In this document: piece by piece, positions 22,941 through 32,405 of the stretch
Position numbering within the stretch: the first letter of the stretch is position 1
How the letters are laid out: each line of letters opens with the position of its first letter
From: Pipra filicauda
Lineage: Eukaryota > Chordata > Aves > Passeriformes > Pipridae
NCBI RefSeq assembly: GCF_003945595.2
Contig: NW_024103707.1
Location: 1,426,001-1,490,000, forward strand
Direction: 5' to 3'
DNA: 64,000 nucleotides
Notes under the pieces: model-generated
The model's database searches: none
Seen by the model: the letters and a program-made list of their open reading frames with translations, nothing else
Told to the model about the DNA's origin: nothing
Translations under genes and position numbers: made by a program

Positions 22941-23364
22941 TAAGGTCCATCCAATCTCTATTTGTCCAACCCCCGGTTATGCCCCCTGACACGCCCCTTC
23001 GGGAATTGAGTCTGGCGGCATTTGGGACCCCTTCTTCCTCATCTTCATCTTCTTCAAAGCACATACAGTCCTTGGAGTTCCTACAAAGTTCTGGGCTTGA
23101 AGGTCACTGTGTCTGTGTGATATCTTCTGGTCCAGGCCTTAGGGTGTTTTTCTACAATTCTACCTTGAAAAGAAGACTAAACATGCTAACAGAATTTTAG
23201 AGGGGTTGATATGAAACGGGGTAGTAGGGTTGTGTATGTGTAAACATTATGCTACAGGGTAAGGGATATAACACAGCTACATTAAAATCTACGTTCATTA
23301 CACATCTACTTCTAAAATCTATAAAAGTTAAAAAATCCAAAAAAAGCTCTGAGGCATTATTGCA

Positions 23365-23477
23365 AACAAAAGAAGGACTAGGGATAATGTGGGCCCTCTC
23401 CAGAAAGAAACGGGAGACCTGGCTGCTCTGGACAGAGAGAAGGCTGAGATTCTCAACAACTTCTATGCCTTAGTCTT
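23365..23477 (+). mobile_element. CR1 LINE fragment, left part
   Basis: The stretch matches the CR1 ORF2 region upstream of the RT core (GGAGACCTGGCTGCTCTGGA, GAGAAGGCTGAG, then AACTTCTATGCCTTAGTCTT). It is cut at GTCTT (23473-23477) by the LTR insertion and resumes at 24323. Confidence 0.75.
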
Positions 23478-24322
23478 TTTAGTGGGTTTCTGTGGCTAGG
23501 GAAGAGCAGAGTGAGAACATGTGAACAACAATGCAGACACCAAGGTCAGTGCAGAAGGAGGGGCAGGAGGTGCTTCAGGTGGCAGAGCTGAGGCCCTGCA
23601 GCCCGTGGAGGACCATCAGGGTGCAGAGACCCACCAGTAGCCCATGGAGAAGCCCATGCTGGAGCAGGTGGATGTATGAAGGAGGCTGTGACCCCGTGGG
23701 AGGCCTAAGATGGAGCAGGGTCCTACTGGAGACCTGCAGCCCATGGAAGCCCATGCTGAAGCAGGTTTTTCCCAGGTAGGATTTGTGGCCCCTGTGAGGG
23801 ACCCACACCGATACAGCTTATTTGTGAAGGACTGCATCCCATGGAGAAGTGACCCATGGGACAGCAGTTTGGAAAGAACTGTTGCCCAAGGGATGGATTC
23901 ATGCCAGAGAGGTCCATCAGGGACTGTCTCCCGTGGGAGGGACCCCATGGGTGCAGGGGAAGGACTCTTCTCCCTGAGCAGCAGCAGAAGCAGCAACTGA
24001 CCGTAACCCCCCATTCTCCATACCCCTGCACCACTGGGGGGGGAGAGGGAGAACATGGAAGGAAGGAGGGGTGGGGGGAAGGTGTTTTTAAGACTGTTTT
24101 ATTTCTCACTCTTTGTCTCTTATCCTGTTAGTAATAAATTTAAGTACTATCCCCACTTTGAGTCTGTTTTGTCCATGAAGGTAATCAGTAAGTGACCTCT
24201 CCCAGCTGTTAACTCATGAATCCTTAGCTTTTTTTTTCTCTCTCCTCTGTTCAGTTGCAGAGGGAGAGTGAGAGAGTGGCTTTAGTGGGTACCTGGCATT
24301 TGGCCAGGGTCAACCCATTACA
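23478..24322 (+). mobile_element. LTR inserted into a CR1 element
   Basis: It starts TTTAGTGGGTTTCTGTGGC, matching the family start TGTATTGGGTTTGCGTGG with the terminal TG mutated, and ends CAGGGTCAACCCATTACA. It is bracketed by an exact 5-bp duplication GTCTT (23473-23477 and 24323-24327). Inside are diverged tandem units with CCCATGG cores and a polyadenylation-like AGTAATAAATTTAAG near 24130. Open frames within it are incidental. Confidence 0.88.
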
Positions 24323-24884
24323 GTCTTCAACAGCAAGTGCTCTAGCCATGCAACTGAAGTCAGGAAAGGTAAAGGCAGAGACTGGGAGAATGAAGACCCT
24401 GAGCCCACTGTAAGAGTGGATCAGGTTTGAGACCATCTAAGGTATGCACAAGTCTATGGGACCTGATGACATCCAACTGCATGTCCTGAGGAAGCTGGCA
24501 GACCAAGTTGCTAAGCCCCTATCCGTCATTTTTGAAAAATTGTGGCAGTCAGAAGTTCCCAATGACTGGAAAAAGGGAAATATAACTTCCATTTTTAAAA
24601 ACAGGAAAGCTGAGAACCCAGGAAACCACGGACCAGTCTCACCTCTTGCCAGGCAAGATCATGGAGCAGGTTCTTCTGGAAACTATGCTAACGCACATGG
24701 AAAACAAAGAGGGCATTGGTAACAGACAGTATGGCTTTACTAAGGGCAAATCATGGCTGTCCAATTTGGTGACCTATGACGGGGATAGAGCATTGGTGAC
24801 AGGGGCAGAGCAACTGACATCATCTACCTGGACTTACGCAAAGCATTTGACACTGACCCGCATGACATCCTTGTCTAAAACCGT
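24323..24884 (+). mobile_element. CR1 LINE fragment, right part (RT domain)
   Basis: This continues the CR1 from 23477. Translation gives MGPDDIQLHVLRKLADQVAKP, VIFEKLWQSEVPNDWKKGN and, after a frameshift, [18 protein letters not shown] and [14 protein letters not shown], all RT-domain blocks of CR1. It stops near HDILV at 24884, well before the usual CR1 3' end, so the element lacks its 3' part. Confidence 0.85.
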
Positions 24885-25570
24885 CCCACCCTGCCAGCCC
24901 CAACACGTCCTTTTGTTCTTGGGTTAATGGGGCTGGTTTCCGTGCACTGGTTACCGCTGCCTTGCTGCCTGGAACAGCAATAACCCCTCGCATATCCTGC
25001 CAAACTCAGGGTATCACAAACGGAGCGTGTGAGCGCCGGTCCCTTCCCCGCGTCTCCTTCTTGCACTGAGTGGGCGGGGGTCGCCCCGGCCCGACCTGGC
25101 CGGGGGCAGAGGCGTCGGCGCGGGCAGGAGCATCTTCCCGGCGGCGGAGGGCGCGGACCCCTCCTCGTCCCGGGCGTCACCGGCGGCTGGACCCTTCCGT
25201 CCCCTCCGCCTCCTCCCTGCCCCCGGATCCCCGCAGCCTCCCGTCCAGGCGCGGCAGACGCTCCGTGCCCCCGCGGTGCTTACCCGGGCTGCCCGCCGGC
25301 TGCGCGGGACGGCCCCATTTCGCGCATAAGCAAACACAGCGCAAGGGTCCTCCGGCCTCCCCTTCCCCCGCCCACCCCTGCTGGGACACCCCAGTACTTT
25401 AGCCGGAAGAGGCGTCCAAACAGCCCCCTCTCTCTCTACCCGGCCACCGCGGGAGCCACTGGGGCGATTCGCCTTGAAGCCCGCCCGCCGCTGCACCCGG
25501 GCCAGTCAACCACCCACCCCCTGGGCACCCCTTCCCTCAGGATTTTTTCTCCAGAGAGGCATTTCTAACT
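24885..25570. promoter_or_regulatory. Orphan CpG island
   Basis: Between about 25020 and 25510 the sequence is very GC-rich with dense CpG, unlike the AT-rich surroundings. Frames of 110-179 codons are open on both strands, as expected from the composition, and none is recognisable. A minus-strand donor-like GCCCGG|GTAAGC lies near 25275-25285, so a first exon transcribed leftwards is possible. No TATA box, coding exon or known gene was identified. Confidence 0.6.
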
Positions 25571-28500
25571 AGGACCTGCCGGCTGCAACAAGGGATTTGA
25601 ACACGGAGGTTATGGTGTCAGTAAGAAAGGCATCTGGATTCTGTAAAGCATCATTTAAAATAAGATTTATAGAAGGTAACATATAAAGCGTATAAAGAAG
25701 GTGAATAGTATAGTTAATCTTATGTTCATTTAGATGCTGGGTACTCCATGTTGGGCAGCACCAAAGTGGCCTCCCATCAGTGCAGCATGCCGTGCAGATC
25801 CCATTGGAAGGAAGGATTAGTCTGTTCTGGTCATTCAAGTTCTTAAAGGATTTTCTTACAAGAAAAAAACTCCATTCATCATTTCTACTGTCAAACAGAA
25901 TGTTTGCATAATAACTTATTGTTGCACTGTGAGATAAAGGCAAGGCCATGCAAATGTGTAATCACTGGTATGGAGTGGGAGCTGCCTGTAGGCTCCTCTG
26001 TTATCATCCCCCGACTGAATTTGCGTTGTGCTGAGGGAGAGGTGCAGCACAGCACAGGCCTGAAGGTGATGCTGTACTCGTGCAGCACAGCGCGGACTTC
26101 GGCCTTCACAGAGTCACTGTTACATGGGTCACTAAACCTTACTGTGCTATAGTCTTTAAGTCAGAATCACTGCAGGAGCCCATAAAAGTAGTTTGAGATC
26201 TCCATCTGTCTGGGTACATTTTGGAAGAGACTCATGTCAAAACCAGTTGCTCTCTGTAGCAGGGAATTTGGGGTATTAGTGTGGAGTGTGTTGTTCATGC
26301 TGATAAGGTAACAGTCTATACAGAGTCCCTACACTGACATTTTGACAGTTGGTTTATTATTTAAGAGAAAGGGATTGTATAGAGATACACTGAATGAAAA
26401 TAAGTCAGCAAGTTTTAATATTCAAAATGTTAGTTGGAGCTCAACTGGAACATGATCGATAGTTGTCATGAAAGAGACTTTGGCCTAGCAGATTGCATCT
26501 AGCTTCAAAATGAAAGAGCCACTGAGATTGATCTGTCACGCATGGTTATCTTCTCCCAGAGGTTCTTAGTTGCAAGACATTCTTTGATAATAAGATTGCT
26601 ATAGTCTGACTACTAATTCCATTATAGTCTATAAACTCTAGAATGATACTGAAGTTTATAGAAATTCTCTGCATGGTTACACAATAATTGTCTTCACTTA
26701 CCAACAGCAAATATCTCTGTCTTTTAGTTTTCTCTTCCATGGATACTCCTCATTTTAGTTAGTGTCCTTGCCATTTCACTAGTTGCTTTGTAAAAGTTAA
26801 TTTCTCTAATGAATGGACCTGTAGCAAAATCACTTGTGTAGTGTTTGGGCCAATTTTAAGCTCCATTGAGGTGATCAGGGGTCATCTCACAGGCCTTGCT
26901 GCAGAGCAGACCTCTCTCAGCGCTACTCTTAATGTCCTCCACCTCCTCCTGTTTCATAGGACCTTGGGATTGGTCCTTATTTGTCTTATATAATGTTCTT
27001 CTGCAAACATAACAAGCAAGCTAATGTCTTTACCAAATAGGAAAAGTAAGCAAGGAAACTTTTCATGGGAAGTTCATGAACTATGCTTACTCCGTGTTGT
27101 ACATTCAAAACCATTGATTTCTGAGGAAAGTAAATGTACCCTCTTACTTCATCAATGTTGTGCTCTAAGAAGGAACTTTTTGGCTGTTCTGTTACCCTTG
27201 AAGTAAACATGACAGAGATTGTCATTCTCCTTGTCAGTCAGAAGGGCCATCTGGCACTACATTAAAACAGTATTCTATTAAATTCATCAGCATGCTAATT
27301 ATAGGATGACTAGTGAATGGTTAAACTGCCAGATGCTATGAAGATATATCACTGTCTGTTTACGTGGTTAGGCAAATGTTTAATTAAGCCTCCGCTGCTG
27401 TGTCTGCTTTACCTATGAACATATCTCAAATGCATTCACCTGTGGGAAGGATGAGTCTGTTGTTGTCTTTCAAGAAGAAAAGCAACTTAAACACAACTTT
27501 GGTGAAACATACAGCATGTATATGTATGATTGAACTCTGCATGCTGGTAGTAGCATTAAAACCAGCTACAGACTCTTACACCTCAGTTCTCTCAGTTGTG
27601 CTCCCTGATCCTTGAATGGTCTTTGCAAGCTCTTGCAAGCTTCAAAAGCTGAGTTGTTTTGGAGACGTCAGCAAAGCCATGTTAGAAATGACAATACACA
27701 GTCTCAGTTAATAAGATGTCTGCAAGTGATCCTACAGCCTTTTACTTTTCCCTATTCTAAGGAGTCTTTCATTCAGAAAATACTGAGGAGGGTAAGTAAC
27801 ATTCCAACATGACACAATATTTAATATTGGTCTCAGGGTATTTAGAATTTCAATGAGACTGCTTCTTCATCAAAAAGCTGAAAGACAGAATCCCTTGGCT
27901 GGAACCTGCAGAGGATGATTTTCAAAGAGAATATAGCTCCTTTATAAGTGAAAGTGTTTGTACTTGGCTCTACTTGGCATTGTAAGGTCTAGAGATCAGA
28001 TGTGGAAAAATGGGATTTAGGGGTCTAGCTAAAGTCTAGTCTTCCTTCAGTCAAGTTTTCATTACATTTCCCTTTTTTGTGTTTGAGAATTAGATTTCAG
28101 AAAGGTGCTTTATTCCCACTTGGTACTGTGCCCATAGTCTGCCTGGACTCTTCTTAGAATCCATCCCAAGGCACAGCCATTGTGGTGACCAAAGGTGCAC
28201 ACAGATAACAAGCTGAGGTTTAACTGCGGAGCTTGAGTCCCCTGAGTAAAGAGCTTTTTTGGATGGGCAGCATCCTTGGCTGTTTGCAGAAGGTGCTTTA
28301 TGCAACTGAAATTGCTGAAATTGTGTTGAACTTTTGCAAAAGGTTTTTGGCATGGTTTTGGCCTGGGCCCACAAGCACTTTTCCAGACAATTCATGAGCA
28401 CAGGAGTTACTACATAACAAAGAGCAGAGCCATCAGGCAAACTAGACATGGCCAAGCATTTTGGAGGGTAAAGGAATGTAGTCATATAAGCATAGGTCAT

Positions 28501-28869
28501 TTTGTGACAATTGAACTTTTTGCCACAGTACTGACATGAGTGGGAAGAAATAGGATACTGGGAAGTTATTTAGGAGATACCAGGGACATGGGCTTTAGAG
28601 GACCAAGTGAGAGTTTAGAGCGTCTACAATGGAAGTCATAGTTGAAATGATTTCACTATTTTTAAGCGTACTTTATTTGTAACTTTATTCTTCCTTTGCT
28701 AGCATTCTCTTTTGCCAGTTTTCATACAATGTGCCTCATTAGACACATACAGCCTTCCCTCTTGGGCACAAACACTGACAACATGATCCACATGATGGTT
28801 TTCTCAGGGTTAGATGCTGGTAAACATGCCTCATGAGCTCAACAGCTGAAATCCAAGCAGAATATTTGG
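25571..28869. other. Intergenic DNA, no gene recognised
   Basis: Mostly AT-rich unique-looking sequence. A moderately GC-rich patch at 25740-26110 might be a decayed retroviral LTR/leader, but this is not established. No exon, RNA gene or clear repeat was identified elsewhere. Confidence 0.5.
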
Positions 28870-28874
28870 GAGTA

Positions 28875-29626
28875 TGTGGTGAGCTGACCCTGGCTGGATG
28901 CCAGGTGCCCACCAAGGCCGCTCTATTACTCCCCGTCTCAGCTGGGCAGGGGAGAGAAAATATAACAAAAGTCTCGTAAGTTGAGATAAGGGCAGGGGGA
29001 GATCAGTCACCAATTACTGTTACAGACAAAATAAACTGAACTTGGGGAAATTGGTGTGGTTTATTACCAGTTAAATCTGAGTAGGGTAATGAGAAATAGA
29101 ACTAAATCTTATAACAGTTTCCCCCAGCCCTCCCTTCTTCCTGGGTGTAACTCCACTTCTGAATTCTCTACCTTCTCCCCCCAGCAGTGCAGAAGGATAG
29201 GGAATGGGGGTTGCAGTCAGCTCATCACAGATTTCTGCAGGCTGCAGGGGGATACTTGCTCCACTGTGGAACCCCATGGGCTGCACAGGGACAGGCTGCC
29301 TCACCATGGTCTTCACCACAGGCTGTAGAGGAATCTCTGCTCTGGCACCTGGAGCACCTCTTCCCCCTTTTTCTCCACTGGCCTTGGTGTCTGCGGAGCT
29401 GTTTCTCTCACATATTCTCACTCCTCTCTCTGGCTGAAGTTGTTGGAGTTTTTCCCCTGTTTAACTCTGTTATCCTGGAGGCACTCCCTGATGAGCTTGG
29501 CCTTGGCTAGCAGCAGGTCCATCTTGGAGCTGACTGGCACTGGGTTGCAGCTTCTGGCTGAATCTCACAGAAGCCCCCTCTGTAGCCCTCCCCCCTACCA
29601 AAACCTTGCCACACAGACTCAATACA
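28875..29626 (-). mobile_element. Solo LTR, 752 bp, exact 5-bp target duplication
   Basis: On the minus strand it starts TGTATTGAGTCTGTGTGG and ends CCAGGGTCAGCTCACCACA. GAGTA flanks it exactly (28870-28874 and 29627-29631). It belongs to the same family as 8040-8876 and 23478-24322. It has fewer of the CCATGG-containing tandem units than the other two. No internal ERV genes adjoin it, so it is a solo LTR. Confidence 0.9.
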
Positions 29627-29631
29627 GAGTA

Positions 29632-31316
29632 TAAGATATTGGTACCTCAGGAGCTCTGTTCAGTGCATCAATGTCTTCTTGCAGTTTATGGTGTTTGCCT
29701 GGGAAAGCAGAGAGAATATATTTGGGGTCTTCCCTGGAAGTTTTACTTATTCTCCGTGTTTGGATTAAGAATGTCTTGTCCTCTCACACACTTTTTTTTT
29801 GTGTGTGCACAGTAAAGTCCTCTATGAACTGGGCCTGAAACCAATAAATGCTTTCTTCAGAAGCTCTAGCACCTAGTAACTGGGAAAAACACAGCTCTTA
29901 CCGAGTGTTGTATTTGATGGCTCTGGAAATTGTTCCTCTTTTTCTTTTGAAGATGCCAAATTTGCTGACTTTCCAGGCCCACTGCAAAAGGCGTGTATGT
30001 AAGACAGTTTTCAGATGAGGCAGAGACATGCTTTCCAGCTGACAGTGGAGGTAGATAGCTGGCTGAACTACTGAGGCTTAACTTAACAGTACTTTTGCAT
30101 AATTTATTATGGCAGTTCCATAGAGCCTTGGGAACCGATCTTGATTATTTTAAATTTAAACAAATAAATATGGATTGTGGGACAAACTGGCACACAGTTC
30201 CAGGAGATGAACCTGAGACACATCAAAGGCAGGCTCCCAGTGCCAGAATCAACTGCAGTTTTACAACTGTGTTAAGCTATGCAATTATCTTAAACCACAA
30301 CGATCCTGTTGGATTTGCAGGGGGAAATTTAGCATCAATCTCCTTACACAAAACAAATAAACAAAATCAGCACTGCATTTTCATATTAACACAGCACAAC
30401 ACAGTGCCAGAATGAATTATCATCTATGTTCAGAAGTGCTGCTTCTGTGCTGGTTGCCTCACAGATAAATAAAAATGTGTAACTATTGGTCTGAGAAGCT
30501 TGTGATTACAGAGCACAGCAATGACCTGTAGAGATTGTGACCAGTAAGGTAACTCAGAAGAAACTGTGATTGTCTAAAGCAGTGCTGCTACAGTCAGCAT
30601 TTTACCCTGCTGGGGTATGCAGCCCTGCTGCTTTCATTCATTGTTGGCCCCGTTTGTCTATCTGTTCACTCATCTCTCATCTCTCGGGGAAAAAGGACTG
30701 CAAGAGTTAACCCTAAGAGAGATAAAGAATGAGTATGGCAGAAAACTATCCCCAGGGCTAGAAGACAGGAGAGGACAACAACAGTAACAGATTTGGGTGG
30801 CTAAAGCACTAGGAGGGAAAATACAACCCAGAGTGCAACATTCCTTTTAAACCAATGGGGAGAGACAGCAGGCAGCAATGCAACAAATATTAACTATGGC
30901 AAATCAGTAAGTAAATAAATAAATGGCCTCTACATATCACTTAACAGCATGATCATTGTCAGAGAGAGCAGAACTTCTCTGGAGTTTCCTTCTCTGTCAG
31001 CTGAGCCAGAATCCAGCAAGAGAGCAGGCTCAGAGACAGCTTTCATTTGAAAGACAATTTGTTTATTAGCCAGGCAGAAAATCCCATTAAAAAGAGAGGA
31101 ATTCCCATGATTGTGCTGCAGTATTAATTTTCAAGTATTCTGCCAAAAACTTTTGGTATTTTACATAAGATGAAACCATAATTCTCAATGGGACCTTGAA
31201 TTGGGGGTGAGGCATGAGCTGAGTTCCCTGGGAGGAGTCCCAGGAGGCACTTTAGAGGTTCCTTCTCTGCTAGATTTATATATATATGATATTTTTAATC
31301 TGGGTTATGCTAAAAG
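29632..31316. other. Intergenic DNA, no gene recognised
   Basis: No recognisable exon or repeat. It holds only a short TAAA run near 30912 and a TA run near 31275, just before the CR1 3' end. Confidence 0.5.
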
Positions 31317-32405
31317 CATTCATAGAAACATAGAATCATAGAATCAGTCGGGTTGGAAAAGACCTCTGAGATAAGCAAGTTCCTTGATCCAAAACTACTG
31401 TGGTTACTAGACCATGACACTAAGTGCCACATCTAGTCTCATCTCAAAAACTTCCAGGGACAGTGAACCTTCCACCCCCCTGGGCAGCCCATTCCAATGT
31501 CTGATTACTCTCTCTCTCTAAAAAATTTCTTCCTAATATCCAACCTAAATCTCCTCTGGCACAGTTTAGGACTGTGTCCTCTTCTCCTACTGATGGTTGT
31601 TTGGGAGATCAATGTCAACCCAGCTACAACCTTCTATCAGGTAGTTGTAGAGAGTGATGGCGTCTCCCCTGAGCCTCCTCTTCTCCAGGCTAAACAACCC
31701 CAGCTCCCTCAGCCTCTCCTCATAGGACTTGTGCTCCAGTCTCTTCACCAGCCTCACTGCTCTTCTCTGGACCTGCTCCAGCACCTCAATGTCCTTCCTG
31801 AACTGAGGGGCCCAGAACTGGACACAGTACTTCAGGTGTGGCCTCCCCAGTGCTGAGTGCAGGGCAAGAATCACTTCCCTGGTCCTGCTGGCCACACTGT
31901 TCCTGATCCAGGCCAGGATGCCATTGGCCTTCTTGGTCACCTGGGCACACTGCTGGCTCATGTTCAGCTTCCTGTCGATCCAAACTCCCAGGTCCCTCTC
32001 TGCCTGGCTGCTCTCCAGCCACTCTGTCCCCAGCCTGTAGTGCTCCATGGGGTTGTTGTGGCCAAAGTGCAGGACCCGGCACTTGGCCTTGTTGAACCTC
32101 ATCCCATTGGAATCAGCCCAACTCTCCAGCCTATCCAGGTCCCTCTGAGGAGCCCTCCGGCCTTGCAACAAATCAACACTGCCCCCCAGACTTGGTGTCA
32201 TCTGCAAATTTGCTAATGGTACACTCAATACCATCATCCAGATCATCAGTAAAGATATTAAATAGAACCGGGCCCAACACTGATCCCTGGGGGACACCAC
32301 TAGTGACCAGCCACCAACTGGAGGCAGCACCGTTCACCACCACTCTCTGGGCCCGGCCATCCAGCCAGTTCTTAACCCAGCAGAGAGTGATATCTGCTTC
32401 CTGGC
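31317..32405 (-). mobile_element. CR1 LINE, 5'-truncated, long ORF2 remnant
   Basis: On the minus strand a 247-codon frame (32330-31587) covers the RT carboxy end: [74 protein letters not shown]. The FADDTK active-site block lies near 32195 in another frame, so one frameshift precedes the long frame. The 3' end at 31317-31346 has the ATTCTATG-type repeats diagnostic of CR1. The long frame suggests a fairly young copy. Confidence 0.93.

Larger units (their letters stand above)
22271..23220 (-). mobile_element. ERV-A-type LTR and leader (5' copy)
   Basis: On the minus strand it holds U3 blocks shared with the LTR at 12095-12680, a TATA-like TTATAAAA (22933-22940), ATTAAA (22867-22872), then U5 and leader blocks shared with 19851-20503. 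A second promoter-like GATAAAAG and a second AATAAA (about 22480) lie further down, so the exact U3-R-U5 limits remain open. The far U3 edge is approximate. The last 60 bp resemble part of a tRNA. Confidence 0.6.

Noticed and set aside
25014..25568. Frames of up to 179 codons in the CpG island
   Set aside because: No domain, no splice context beyond one donor-like site, and open on both strands as expected for GC-rich DNA.
25743..25763. Minus-strand GGTGCTGCCCAACATGGAGT, like a lysine tRNA primer-binding site
   Set aside because: The match is partial and no LTR end or retroviral gene could be placed next to it. It might be an old ERV-K-type remnant but this is not supported.
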